Source of the DNA: Methylocystaceae bacterium
GTDB lineage: Bacteria > Pseudomonadota > Alphaproteobacteria > Rhizobiales > Beijerinckiaceae
Direction: 5' to 3'
Length of the DNA stretch: 64,000 nucleotides
Assembly (NCBI GenBank): GCA_009773555.1
Contig: WSXZ01000003.1
Coordinates: 1-64,000 of the forward strand
The notes below the pieces were generated by a model. It saw only the letters and a list, made by a program, of their open reading frames with translations, was not told where the DNA came from and did not search any database. Shown here in pieces: positions 38,482-46,552 of this stretch (its first letter is position 1; every line of letters begins with the position of its first letter). A program made the position numbers and the translations under genes.

Positions 38482-38676
38482 GTTGGGGACCACGAAACTC
38501 CACTTTCAGGAGATGCGAATTCGAACGCAGTCCAAGGGGGCTCCGTCGTTCCTCGATAGGCTGAGAAGAGCCTGTCCTCTTAGCGCATGCGAGACGGCCG
38601 CTGACTGTTTCTGTAACGCTGCGGCGTCGCCATGCGCCGCAAGACCGCCAATCGCGCGACGCGCATAGGGGCCAAC

Positions 38677-40134
38677 ATGTCGACGACAATCGGTTCATGG
38701 GAAAAGATGGGATTGAACAGGCTCGATCAGGCCGCGTTCTACCGGATGATCTGGCGTTGGCATTTCTACGCCGGGCTCTTCTGCCTCCCCTTTGTAACCA
38801 TCCTCGCCTTGTCGGGATCGGTTTACCTTTTCAAGCCGCAGATCGACGCCTTTTTCGACCTGCCGTACAATCATATGCCCCTCTCTGCGCCGGCGCGCGG
38901 TCTCGACGATCAGGTCGCAGCGGCTCTCGCCGCGGTCCCGCGGTCTCGCATCAAGGGCCTCGAACTGCGCGACGATCCGACCGACGCCGCGCGCGTGCGT
39001 GTGGTCGACGCGCAGGGCCAGGAGCAACGCGTGCTGGTCCGTCCGGATACGTTGGAAATTCTGAAGGTCGACGCCGAGAAATGGCGTCTATCGACGCTGA
39101 TGCGTGACATTCATGGATCTATGCTCCTCGGCGATGCGGGCGCGATCGCGCTAGAACTTGCCGGGGCCTGGGCCATCGTGATGTTATTGACGGGGCTCTA
39201 TCTTTGGTGGCCGCGCAATTCGATTGGGATCGGCGGCGTATTATACCCGCGCAAGGGCCGTGCGTTCCTGCGCGATCTGCACGCAGTCACGGGACTCTAC
39301 GTTTCGTTCTTCGCATTGTTTCTGCTCGTCTCCGGATTGCCCTGGACAAAGGTCTGGGGCGAGGCCTTCCGCTGGTCTAAGGGGATCACGGCCCAGCAGC
39401 AGGTCAAAATGGACTGGACCACGGGGCCGAGTTCGGCGAAGGCGCAGCGTATGGCGGCCTATCAGGCCGCGCCTCAGGCGCTTGCCGAGGCGTCGAGCGC
39501 GCCTGACGCGCATGAAGGACATGAAGGACATGAAGGACATGTAGACCACGCCGCCATGAAGCAGGAGCGCTCGCCCTCGCGCATCGTTGGGTTCGACAGG
39601 GTCGCCGCGATCGCGCGAGACGCGCGTCTCGCCGAGCCCGTGATGCTGGCGCCGCCATCTCCCAAGAACCCGAATTGGCTGGTGCGTTCAGAGACGCAAA
39701 ATCGGCCTCTTCAGGAGACGTTGCATGTCGAGCCCAAAAGCTTTGATGTGATCAAGCGCGAAGACTTCTCTGGCAAGCCGCTCATCGACAAAGTCGTCGG
39801 CGTCGGAATCGCGGCGCATGAGGGTCATCTGTTCGGCGTCGCAAATCAGCTGCTCGGCCTTTTCACGGCTTTATCTTTTCTGACGCTCGTCGTGACGTCG
39901 GTCCTGATGTGGCTGCGGCGTCGCCCGATAGGCGCATTGGGCGCTCCGCCGGCGCTCGTGACGCCGCCGCGTCTGGCGCCTGCGCTCGTCTTGCTGATTT
40001 TGGCGATAGGCGTTTTTCTGCCTACCCTCGGCGTATCGCTCATCCTTGTTCTCGGCTTTGAAGCTACCGCGCGGCGCTTCCTGCCCGGCGTTTCACGATG
40101 GCTCGGGCTGACGCCGCGCGCCGCCCCGGTTTGA
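38677..40134 (+). CDS. PepSY-associated membrane protein with a His-rich insert
   Basis: 485 residues from ATG 38677. PepSY_TM pattern: YRMIWRWHFYAGLFCLPFVTILALSGSVYLFKPQID, DIHGSMLLGDAGAIALELAGAWAIVMLLTGLYLWWPR, LRDLHAVTGLYVSFFALFLLVSGLPW. Two further helices near the C-terminus follow GIAAHEGHLFGVANQLLGLF. Residues about 277-292 hold HEG repeats and nearby His and Met, a likely metal-binding loop. Such proteins accompany TonB receptors and are thought to reduce or release metals from chelates in the periplasm. Conserved membrane His fit heme or metal handling. Confidence 0.9.
   Translation: MSTTIGSWEKMGLNRLDQAAFYRMIWRWHFYAGLFCLPFVTILALSGSVYLFKPQIDAFFDLPYNHMPLSAPARGLDDQVAAALAAVPRSRIKGLELRDDPTDAARVRVVDAQGQEQRVLVRPDTLEILKVDAEKWRLSTLMRDIHGSMLLGDAGAIALELAGAWAIVMLLTGLYLWWPRNSIGIGGVLYPRKGRAFLRDLHAVTGLYVSFFALFLLVSGLPWTKVWGEAFRWSKGITAQQQVKMDWTTGPSSAKAQRMAAYQAAPQALAEASSAPDAHEGHEGHEGHVDHAAMKQERSPSRIVGFDRVAAIARDARLAEPVMLAPPSPKNPNWLVRSETQNRPLQETLHVEPKSFDVIKREDFSGKPLIDKVVGVGIAAHEGHLFGVANQLLGLFTALSFLTLVVTSVLMWLRRRPIGALGAPPALVTPPRLAPALVLLILAIGVFLPTLGVSLILVLGFEATARRFLPGVSRWLGLTPRAAPV
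39511..39540 (+). repeat. 9-bp tandem repeat coding His-Glu-Gly units
   Basis: CATGAAGGA occurs three times in exact tandem and continues as CAT, in frame with the PepSY gene, giving HEGHEGHEGH. Repeats of this kind can expand or contract in multiples of three residues and so change the number of metal-binding His. Confidence 0.9.
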
Positions 40135-40265
40135 GACGATTCGAAGCTCAATGCTGCTCGCTGCATCCGAAAGCATCGCATGGCTTTAAAAGACGTGTGA
40201 GCGACATAATCGCGCCGCTCACCTGAAACCGAAACGCCGCCGCATCCCGACAAGCTTTCGAGGCT

Positions 40266-40667
40266 CTACTGCGGGAAGTGCTCCACATGCGTTTCAGCGG
40301 TGCGGCCAAAGTAGAGTACGCGGCGGCCCGAGAAGGACACGATGTAGCCCGCGCATCCTAAGGCCTTCACATTCTTGCAGAAGGCGGCATAGGAATAGCC
40401 AGGCGGATTGGTCTGCGCCCATTTGACCTGAGCCGAAACGCCCGCTCCGTCGAACTGCGCGGCGATCACTCCGTCCGACGGGCGGTTTTCCAGCACAACG
40501 CTCTCCCCATCCGCCAGGAAATAGGTGGTGGCGTTACGGCGGTAATCGACGAAATAGCCCTCAAAGCCAGCTTTTATCAGCGTTCCGACGATGTCCGGAA
40601 ACGCCATCGTCTTATCGTAGGCTGCGTTCAGGCAGTTTTGAGCAATAGAGATCCGCTGCGCTTGCAT
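40266..40667 (-). CDS. DUF1398 family protein
   Basis: 133 residues from ATG 40667. Family pattern: ISIAQNCLNAAYDKTMAFPDIVGTLIKAGFEGYFVDYRRNATTYFLADGE, AAQFDGAGVSAQVKWAQTNPPGYSYAAFCKNVKALGCAGYIVSFSGRRVLYFGRTAETHVEHFP. Soluble, no known function. It lies 46 bp downstream of a MarR-type regulator on the same strand and is its likely operon partner. Confidence 0.88.
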   Translation of the reverse strand: MQAQRISIAQNCLNAAYDKTMAFPDIVGTLIKAGFEGYFVDYRRNATTYFLADGESVVLENRPSDGVIAAQFDGAGVSAQVKWAQTNPPGYSYAAFCKNVKALGCAGYIVSFSGRRVLYFGRTAETHVEHFPQ

Positions 40668-40713
40668 CGCGCCATCCTTCTCGTCTGTATATTGCGTCCT
40701 TCTACCGATCACG

Positions 40714-41175
40714 TCAGTCGATCGGCGCCTTCGTCAGTTTGCGTTCGGATACGATTTTCATGAGAAGCGCTCTCAAGGCGCGCTGCTCGTCGGGCGCAAG
40801 CATCTTGAAGAAAGCGGCGTCGTTCGCATCCGCGATCGCCGCCAGCGCTGGGACCAGCGCCCGGCCGGCTCGCGTGAGAGCCAGCACCTGAGCCCGCCGA
40901 TCCGTCGGATTTGCCTCATGCTCCACAAGGCCCTTCTCGCCGAGGCGCTCCGCGAGCTTCGAGATTGCCCCCCTGGTCATGCCCATGCGCTCCGCGAGCA
41001 TTGACGGCGCAATGCGGTCAGCGTCGTAGAGCACTCTCAGAAACACCCATTCCGCTACGGTGACCCCCTCTTTTTCCACTTGCCGTGCGAAATTTTGCGA
41101 TACAGCGTTGGAAACCGCTCTTAGCCAATAGCCGAGGTGGTGGTGGAGATCCGATGGGGGCTTGTCGTTTGGCAC
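40714..41175 (-). CDS. MarR-family transcriptional regulator
   Basis: 153 residues from GTG 41175. The frame is open further upstream but would run across a palindromic operator. Winged-helix MarR pattern: LGYWLRAVSNAVSQNFARQVEKEGVTVAEWVFLRVLYD, LAERMGMTRGAISKLAERLGEKGLVEHEANPTDRRAQVLALTRAGRALV. It probably represses itself and the DUF1398 gene. The ligand is unknown. Confidence 0.9.
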   Translation of the reverse strand: MPNDKPPSDLHHHLGYWLRAVSNAVSQNFARQVEKEGVTVAEWVFLRVLYDADRIAPSMLAERMGMTRGAISKLAERLGEKGLVEHEANPTDRRAQVLALTRAGRALVPALAAIADANDAAFFKMLAPDEQRALRALLMKIVSERKLTKAPID

Positions 41176-41184
41176 AGGCGCTCT

Positions 41185-41224
41185 GTTGACTAGGAAACTG
41201 CCTGAAAATCGTTTCCTAGTCAAC
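41185..41224. promoter_or_regulatory. Perfect 14-bp inverted repeat, probable MarR operator
   Basis: GTTGACTAGGAAAC at 41185-41198 and its exact complement at 41211-41224, separated by 12 bases. It lies 9 bp upstream of the GTG start of the MarR gene. The outer half, TTGACTAG, resembles MarR half-sites. This supports autoregulation and also the choice of the downstream start. Confidence 0.8.
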
Positions 41225-41258
41225 AAGTAGCTTCGGCTGCAGGCTTTGCGGTACGTAT

Positions 41259-41582
41259 CTACACGGCGTACGCTTGGCGGTCCCGCATCCACGCTGGCGC
41301 GCCACTCAAATCGTGAAAGGCGGCGCGTCGGCGAAATGTTTGCGATAGAATGCGCCAAGCCATCCTGTCGCCGGTCAGAGCGAAGTCGCCGTCATCGCAG
41401 CAGTCCGCGGCAAGTTCAGCAACTTTCCGCCACTCGTCGGTGGTCGGCGAGAGCCAGATCTCCTCTGGGGTCCGATCATCGGTGGAGAGCGACAGAATCG
41501 CATGCACGATGACCAGATGGGCGCGGGGATGTTCAGCCCACCACGCTGATGACCTAAAGGGCAGACTCACTTTTTCGCCCAT
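41259..41582 (-). CDS. Hypothetical protein
   Basis: 107 residues from ATG 41582 (MGEKVSLPF). Soluble, with acidic and Trp-rich segments (AWWAEHPRAHLVIVHAILSLSTDDRTPEEIWLSPT and CDDGDFALTGDRMAWRILSQTF). Amino-acid balance is that of a real protein, but no family recognised. It ends 34 bp before the MarR operator. Confidence 0.6.
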   Translation of the reverse strand: MGEKVSLPFRSSAWWAEHPRAHLVIVHAILSLSTDDRTPEEIWLSPTTDEWRKVAELAADCCDDGDFALTGDRMAWRILSQTFRRRAAFHDLSGAPAWMRDRQAYAV

Positions 41583-41958
41583 CGCCCTTGCTCCTTCGCC
41601 GGTGCTCACTGCCGCGAAGCCGGGGAGTGTCCACGAAATGGGCGTTGCGATCGACGAAAGCAATTTTTTGGATTTATTTCGTCTTGAAGGTGGAAGCCGA
41701 ACGTATTCTCAGGCCAAATACGGGCCGAAATGTTTTTCCCTCGAAGGCCGGCCGAGGGCTCAACGTCGCTCAGTTCTTCCCGCGTTACAGCTTGTATTTT
41801 CGCCCATATGCGCTAAATATTGAACATCGAGTTTCGGCCGAATGATCTTGCTTCCGCTCCCTTGGCGCGTCGGCTTCTGACTTCCTCTCCAGAACTTCGA
41901 TCCCCAAGCGCCACGCAATCTTGCATGGCGCAGACAGCTGTTCTCGAAAGGACATGTC
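41583..41958. other. Gap upstream of the second cold-shock gene
   Basis: About 375 bases. No gene is supported. The part next to the cold-shock gene (about 41800-41958) may be its 5' leader. Nothing else recognised. Confidence 0.4.
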
Positions 41959-42171
41959 ATGCAGACCGGTATCGTAAAATGGTTCAACGCCCAAAAAGGC
42001 TTTGGCTTCATCCAGCCGGAGTCCGGCGGCCCGGACGTATTCGTCCACATCAGCGCGGTTGAGCGCGCAGGGTTGATGGGCCTCGCCGAAGGCCAGAAGC
42101 TCAGCTACGAAATCGCCATTGATCGTCGTAGCGGAAAGTCTTCGGCCGATCAGCTGCAGGTCGCAGCTTAA
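41959..42171 (+). CDS. Cold-shock domain protein (CspA family), second copy
   Basis: 70 residues. RNP1 ([17 protein letters not shown]) and RNP2 ([13 protein letters not shown]) are intact, with the ending [20 protein letters not shown]. It differs from the copy at 24781-24993 at only a minority of positions. It is followed by a large GC-rich hairpin. Confidence 0.95.
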   Translation: MQTGIVKWFNAQKGFGFIQPESGGPDVFVHISAVERAGLMGLAEGQKLSYEIAIDRRSGKSSADQLQVAA

Positions 42172-42179
42172 TCATCTTC

Positions 42180-42226
42180 CCGGCCCCTGGTGGTCCGGCC
42201 GCAACGCGGCCGATCGCCGGGGCCGG
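42180..42226 (+). terminator. Nested GC-rich hairpin after the cold-shock gene
   Basis: Outer arms CCGGCCCC (42180-42187) and GGGGCCGG (42219-42226) enclose an inner GGCCGC/GCGGCC stem (42197-42211). No T-run follows, so it may act as a terminator or as a 3' stabilising structure. Confidence 0.55.
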
Positions 42227-42327
42227 CGAGTTCCTTTGAAAGAGGAACGAGACTCTATTCAACGTCCGCGCCAGATGGCGCAGCAGTGGACGTTGAGCGC
42301 GAGGCCCATTCATACGGAGGGGCGGAC

Positions 42328-42483
42328 ATGGCTAAAGGCCAACGGCGCAGTAATCGCGAAGCGAAAAAGCCCAAGAAAGACAAAACCCGCGACGGGGGTG
42401 CGGCGGCGGTCGTTAAGGATTCGTCCTGGCTGACCGTTGAAAAGCTCCAGGCGCGTGAAGCCGACGCGAAGCGACGGCGGTAA
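42328..42483 (+). CDS. Small basic protein (MAKGQRRSNRE type)
   Basis: 51 residues, strong SD (GGAGGGG). Very basic: AKGQRRSNREAKKPKKDKTRDG and LTVEKLQAREADAKRRR. Short proteins beginning this way are widespread in Rhizobiales. Function unknown. Confidence 0.75.
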   Translation: MAKGQRRSNREAKKPKKDKTRDGGAAAVVKDSSWLTVEKLQAREADAKRRR

Positions 42484-42549
42484 GTCGAGCGCATGGCGGG
42501 CTCATCCGCCTGAATGCGCTCATGACGAACACTCGAGGAGCGCCTCCAC

Positions 42550-42816
42550 ATGACCAATGACAACGACACGATCCGAAGCTTTCGGCGTCCGGCGCAAAGG
42601 CTTACCGCTGTCCCATCGCATAAATTCGCGATCGGGGTTCGCGTGATCCAAAAATTCGGCGCCGCGACGGGGACGGATTCGTTCAGCATCTCCCGCCATC
42701 TGCCAGACGCCGGCGCCGGCCTGCAGTACCGGATGAAGAGAGAACGCGATGGGCAGGAAAGGGTCGCCGTAGAATCCGCTCTCGAACTCGTCGCGCGGGA
42801 AGACTTCATGCAATAA
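42550..42816 (+). CDS. Hypothetical protein
   Basis: 88 residues with an SD (GGAG) upstream of the ATG. The C-terminal half (DAGAGLQYRMKRERDGQERVAVESALELV) resembles short Rhizobiales proteins of unknown role. First of a run of small same-strand genes. Confidence 0.65.
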   Translation: MTNDNDTIRSFRRPAQRLTAVPSHKFAIGVRVIQKFGAATGTDSFSISRHLPDAGAGLQYRMKRERDGQERVAVESALELVAREDFMQ

Positions 42817-42832
42817 CTTCTGGAGGCGATCG

Positions 42833-43075
42833 ATGGACGCGAAGCAATATACAACGGAAGCCGCCCTCTATTTTTCCAAAGCGGCCCATTCGAATTCAAA
42901 ATCCCTCAATTTTCGGCGCTTCGAGCACGCCTCGGAGGCTATTCGCTTCGCCGTAGAGGAGCTTACGCCAAAGGCTCTCGCCGGCTGCTCCCTCGAAGTG
43001 GATGAGCAGCACTTTTTCGGCCGCGAGATTCGGCCGCTTTACGACAGCGAAGATTATCCGTTACGTCGCCGGTGA
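42833..43075 (+). CDS. Hypothetical protein
   Basis: 80 residues, GGAGG upstream, 16 bp after the preceding gene. Contains FRRFEHASEAIRFAVEELTPKALAGCSLEVDEQHFFGREIRPLYDSEDYPL, a soluble alpha/beta pattern. No family recognised. Likely co-transcribed with 42550-42816. Confidence 0.68.
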   Translation: MDAKQYTTEAALYFSKAAHSNSKSLNFRRFEHASEAIRFAVEELTPKALAGCSLEVDEQHFFGREIRPLYDSEDYPLRRR

Positions 43076-43293
43076 TGTAGAGCCGCGAGTATCGCGCCTG
43101 AGAAGGCCGCGCCTGAAGTCGGATTGAAAAATCTTGCTAGAGCGCGGCGTCGCACCACCCGCGGCGTGGTCGTCGGGTCCCCTCCTTAAGCTGCTCAGCG
43201 TTCGCACGCCTCGTCCCTTCGAAGCGTGGCGCCCTATCTGTTCTTGCAAGCGCGATCAGGCGGAAGGCCTGAGCGCAAGTGAGGATCAGAACA

Positions 43294-43539
43294 ATGGCCG
43301 AGACACCGAAGACGGCTGAGAGATACGCCAAGCCATACGCCAAGCCATACGCCACGACCGACGCAAAGACCTCTGACGACATCAGCGGCGCGACGGCTCC
43401 ACTCGCCTTTGCCGGAATCGGCTCCGCACTGGCCGCAGGTTTGGGCGTCGCCGCGGCAGGACTTTCCGTTGCATTCATGTGCGCCATCGCCGGCGCGATC
43501 GGCGGAGCGGTCCTCGGCGTGTGGGTCAACCGCCGCTGA
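43294..43539 (+). CDS. Small glycine-rich membrane protein with YAKP repeats
   Basis: 81 residues from ATG 43294 (GAGGA upstream). The N-terminal part repeats YAKP (RYAKPYAKPYATTDAK), coded by a 12-bp tandem repeat. Two Gly/Ala-rich membrane segments follow (APLAFAGIGSALAAGLGVAAAGLSVAFMCAIAGAIGGAVLGVW). Function unknown. Confidence 0.65.
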   Translation: MAETPKTAERYAKPYAKPYATTDAKTSDDISGATAPLAFAGIGSALAAGLGVAAAGLSVAFMCAIAGAIGGAVLGVWVNRR

Positions 43540-43668
43540 GGCATTTTTCTGCGGAGGGCTTAGAGAAACCACACGATCCTCTATCCACGAGGGGCGCGTG
43601 CGGAGGCGCACATTCGCGCGGTTCTGAAACGGGTAGCGTTCTCTTCAGCAAAACAACAGGAGGACGTC

Positions 43669-43803
43669 ATGTCGAAATTTACCAGCGCGTTTGTCGGAGC
43701 CATCATCGGATCGGTCATCTTCTTCGGAGTCGGCGCCGGTTTGGCTCATGCCCATACTGCGCCTCAGCAGACCGGATCTGTTGTCTATGTCGAGGCGCCT
43801 TAA
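43669..43803 (+). CDS. Very small membrane or exported peptide
   Basis: 44 residues with a strong SD (CAGGAGGA). One hydrophobic segment (AFVGAIIGSVIFFGVGAGLAHA) is followed by a short polar tail (HTAPQQTGSVVYVEAP). It could be a signal peptide plus a short secreted tail, or a single-pass protein. It ends 14 bp before the stop of doxX on the other strand. No family recognised. Confidence 0.6.
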   Translation: MSKFTSAFVGAIIGSVIFFGVGAGLAHAHTAPQQTGSVVYVEAP

Positions 43804-43817
43804 GCGCGCCTCGCCGA

Positions 43818-44294
43818 CTACGCTCGAAACAGCAGATGGTCGAGGGAGATCGCGCCGGGCCCACGGGCGATCAACACGGTGAGGATCGCCATCCAATAGG
43901 CATGAACCGTCCACCATGCATCGGGATAGACGAAGATCTGGATGACGATTGTCATCGCCAGAAGAATCAACGCCGACAAGCGCGTCAAAAGCCCAAGCAC
44001 GAGCAGCAGCGGCAGGACGAATTCGAGGCCGCTCGCCACATAGGCGGCGGCGGTCGGCGAAATGAGCGGCAGTTTATATTCGTCGGCGAACAGCGCGAAG
44101 GTCGCGCTGCGCACGGCTGCCGGGATCTGGAACGACAGATCAAGGCCGAAAAATTCGCGGCCTAGAGTTGGTCCTTCAATCTTTGTCTGACCGGAGACGA
44201 AGAACGGATGCGCGGCGACGATCCGCAGAAACAGCGCGATCAGCGAGTAGGGGATTGCATCCAACCAGCGTGCGATCTTTCTTATGAAATTCAT
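43818..44294 (-). CDS. DoxX-family membrane protein of the bufferin operon
   Basis: 158 residues from ATG 44294 (GGAG upstream). DoxX pattern with four helices: LIALFLRIVAAHPFFVSGQTKIEG, AAAYVASGLEFVLPLLLVLGLLTRLSALILLAMTIVIQIFVYPDAWWTVHAYWMAILTVLIARGPG. DoxX-like genes are regular partners of bufABC operons. The role is unknown, possibly redox or quinone-related. It lies 58 bp after bufC. Confidence 0.9.
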   Translation of the reverse strand: MNFIRKIARWLDAIPYSLIALFLRIVAAHPFFVSGQTKIEGPTLGREFFGLDLSFQIPAAVRSATFALFADEYKLPLISPTAAAYVASGLEFVLPLLLVLGLLTRLSALILLAMTIVIQIFVYPDAWWTVHAYWMAILTVLIARGPGAISLDHLLFRA

Positions 44295-44352
44295 TGCGTT
44301 CAAGCTCCATCAATGATCGCTGCGGCCACGCCAAAACGCGTTTTTTTTGAGT

Positions 44353-45126
44353 TCAGTGCGCGACGCTGAGGGCCACGAAGGCTCCAGTCAAGAGAAGCTC
44401 GCGCAAGCAATCGATCAGTTTGAAATCCGCCGCGACGGCGGTCGCCGCGTTCATGGCCTCGCCGAAGGTTCTTCCGTTCCTGAGCGCGTCCACGAAAGCC
44501 GATCCGCCGACGGGAAGAGCCGCTACCTTGATCGCCAGCTCAGGACGAACGACAAGCGCCTCTTCGCCGTGGTCCAGCTCCACTGGCGTCATCTCGTCGT
44601 CCGACATGTGCCGTCGCCAGATCGAAACGATTGGATACGCGGACGCCACGACATGCGTCGAGGGATGCAGAACAGCCGTTGCGCTGTCTAGTCGCTCGTG
44701 TGGGAAGGCGCGCAGGAAATCCAATGGCAGCGGCGCGGCGTCAGCGGCGTGATAGGCGGCGCCCACGGCATATTCCAGCCGCGCGACGTCCGGAAGATAA
44801 GGAAGTTCGCGCGCCGGCTCAAATTCCGAAACGAATGCCGGAAACGCGTCGCCATACTCGAAAAGCATCGGCGTGCGCGGAAGGCGCTCGCGGACATAGC
44901 ATTGCGCCATAGCGCGAAAAAATTCATCGCCGACCAACTGCGCGCAAATTGGAAAGCGCTCCGCCAGCGCGTCGACCAGTCCGACGCACACATTGTTGCG
45001 ATAGACGGCGAACCGTCGCTCTGGCGGAAAGCCGCCGGGGGTTTCGAGCTCGTTGGGCGGCGGCAGCTCTGGCTCGAGCAGCGCGCGGACAAATGCGGCT
45101 TGATCGACGTCAGCCGAGGTCGTCAT
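44353..45126 (-). CDS. bufC: BufC, DUF2063 partner protein of the MNIO maturase
   Basis: 257 residues. N-terminal DUF2063 pattern: DQAAFVRALLEPELPPPNELETPGGFPPERRFAVYRNNVCVGLVDALAERFPICAQLVGDEFFRAMAQCYVRERLPRTPMLFEYGDAFPAFVSEF. A second domain follows, with LDHGEEALVVRP. In bufferin systems BufC helps BufB recognise and modify the precursor peptide. Its start overlaps the bufB end by 17 bases. Confidence 0.92.
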   Translation of the reverse strand: MTTSADVDQAAFVRALLEPELPPPNELETPGGFPPERRFAVYRNNVCVGLVDALAERFPICAQLVGDEFFRAMAQCYVRERLPRTPMLFEYGDAFPAFVSEFEPARELPYLPDVARLEYAVGAAYHAADAAPLPLDFLRAFPHERLDSATAVLHPSTHVVASAYPIVSIWRRHMSDDEMTPVELDHGEEALVVRPELAIKVAALPVGGSAFVDALRNGRTFGEAMNAATAVAADFKLIDCLRELLLTGAFVALSVAH

Positions 45127-46036
45127 GAAGCGCCTCCGATTTTAAGCCATCTTCAACAACACGCCGCCGCCTTTCAAGGAACGCCTCCGCTTGCGTGGCT
45201 TGCGCCAAGAGGGTCGGCCAGGAGGGAACGTCATTGTCCCATTCGATCAGCGTCGCGACCGGTCCGCATCGCGCCAGCGCGCGATCATAGAGTCGCCAAA
45301 CCGCGTCAGCGACGGGCGCGCAATGCGCGTCGATCAGCAGAGGCGCGGCGACTTCATCGACATCCTCGGCATATCCGGCAAGATGAATCTCTTCGACGTA
45401 GGACATCGGGAAGGCGTCGATATAGTCCTCCGCCGAATAAGCGAGGTTCGTTGCGCTGACATAGACGTTGGTTACGTCGAGCAGCAGCCGGCAGTCCGTG
45501 CTGCGCACCACCTCGCGCAGGAATTCGATCTCCGAATATTCCGAGGATCGGAACCGCAGATAGGCCGCTGGGTTTTCGAGGAGGATCGGCCTGCCGAGCG
45601 CCTCCTGGAGCTCATCCACATGAGCGACGACATGCGCCAATGTCGTCGCGTTATAGGGCAGGGGCAGCAAGTCGTTGAGAAATCGCGCGCCCAGCGTCGA
45701 CCAGGCGAGATGTTCGGAGAACGCGGCCGGGTCATAGCGATCGACGAGCGTCTTTAGGCGGCCAAGATGCTCGCGGTCGAGGGGTTCAGCGCCGCCGACG
45801 GAAAGGCCGACGCCATGGATCGAGAGCGGCGAATCTTTACGCAAACGCATCAGCTGCGCATGCGGAGTGCCGCCGGCGCCCATGTAATTCTCGGCGTGGA
45901 TTTCGAAAAAACCGACATCGCGCGCCTCGGCCTCGATCTCGGCGAGATGCACGCTCTTGAAACCGACTCCCGCGCGGGCGGGCAGCGAGGACGCTGCGCG
46001 CTCACGGCGATGTTCGGGGGCGGAATGCGCGCCCAT
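45110..46036 (-). CDS. bufB: BufB, DUF692 multinuclear iron oxidase (MNIO) that matures bufferin
   Basis: 308 residues. TIM-barrel MNIO family with metal-binding His/Asp/Glu in typical places: FFEIHAENYMGAGG, LSIHGVGLSVGG, FSEHLAWS, ILLENPAAYLRF, LLLDVTNVYVSATN, EIHLAGYAED, LLIDAHCAPV, TLIEWDNDVPSW. MNIOs convert Cys residues of precursor peptides into modified thiol-derived heterocycles. In Caulobacter BufB treats BufA so that it binds copper. It is 7 bp downstream of bufA1 and overlaps bufC. Confidence 0.95.
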   Translation of the reverse strand: MGAHSAPEHRRERAASSLPARAGVGFKSVHLAEIEAEARDVGFFEIHAENYMGAGGTPHAQLMRLRKDSPLSIHGVGLSVGGAEPLDREHLGRLKTLVDRYDPAAFSEHLAWSTLGARFLNDLLPLPYNATTLAHVVAHVDELQEALGRPILLENPAAYLRFRSSEYSEIEFLREVVRSTDCRLLLDVTNVYVSATNLAYSAEDYIDAFPMSYVEEIHLAGYAEDVDEVAAPLLIDAHCAPVADAVWRLYDRALARCGPVATLIEWDNDVPSWPTLLAQATQAEAFLERRRRVVEDGLKSEALHDDLG

Positions 46037-46043
46037 GCCGGCC

Positions 46044-46322
46044 TCAGTGCGAAATCGGCTCGAGGCTGCCCTTGCCCTTGGGCGTCACGATAGACGTGCA
46101 CGTGCCCTTGGGAACATATTTCCATGCGTCGCCTTGATAATTGGTCTTTGACGTTCCCGCGCAGCTGGTTCCCGGGCCTGCCGCACAATCATTCTTGCCC
46201 TTCAGGGAGACGCCGAAGCACTTTTCCTGGTCGTTCGCGGCCTTCGCCGTTTCCGCCAGAGCGACAGCCGTCGCGAAGGCGCCGGCGATCGCAAAGGCGG
46301 CGCAAAGCTTCTTGTCCGACAT
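46044..46322 (-). CDS. bufA1: BufA1, bufferin-1 precursor peptide (DUF2282)
   Basis: 92 residues from ATG 46322 (GGGAGA upstream). A signal sequence ([21 protein letters not shown]) is followed by the DUF2282 core with four Cys: [24 protein letters not shown] and YVPKGTC (C35, C46, C54, C75). It is the substrate of BufB; mature bufferin chelates copper in the periplasm. The C-terminal tail ([17 protein letters not shown]) is longer than the common short family ending. First gene of bufA1-bufB-bufC-doxX, behind a SigF-type promoter. Confidence 0.95.
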   Translation of the reverse strand: MSDKKLCAAFAIAGAFATAVALAETAKAANDQEKCFGVSLKGKNDCAAGPGTSCAGTSKTNYQGDAWKYVPKGTCTSIVTPKGKGSLEPISH

Positions 46323-46430
46323 TCTGATCTCCCTCTGCTTGCGTCCGATCATCCATAAAGGAGCAATCGGTTGAACCTGACGTATTTGGCGTGCAATTCA
46401 AGACGACCGTTCGCCGTCTCAAGGGTCAAT

Positions 46431-46456
46431 TTCGTCGCGACGGCGTCAAAGGTTAC
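46431..46456 (-). promoter_or_regulatory. SigF-type promoter of the bufA1 operon
   Basis: On the minus strand GTAACC (46456-46451), exactly 16 bases, then CGAA (46434-46431). This equals the Caulobacter SigF consensus GTAACC-N16-CGAA. The wider match to the bufA2 element includes GGCTGTAACCTT and GCGACGAA. It lies about 110 bp upstream of the bufA1 start, leaving a leader of roughly 100 nt. Confidence 0.88.
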
Positions 46457-46552
46457 AGCCGAAAGCGTTCATCGAAAACTACGAAAAAGTCGAGTAGGGT
46501 GAGATGGCGCGCGGACGCTTGATCGATTAGAGCTGGCAGATTCGCAGCGGAC

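Noticed and set aside
43315-43362. Tandem repeat considered as CRISPR-like
   Set aside because: Only a short 12-bp coding repeat (YAKP) without spacers.
46457-46552. Search for a SigF-type promoter in front of sigF itself
   Set aside because: No GTAACC-N16-CGAA on the plus strand; autoregulation not supported by sequence.
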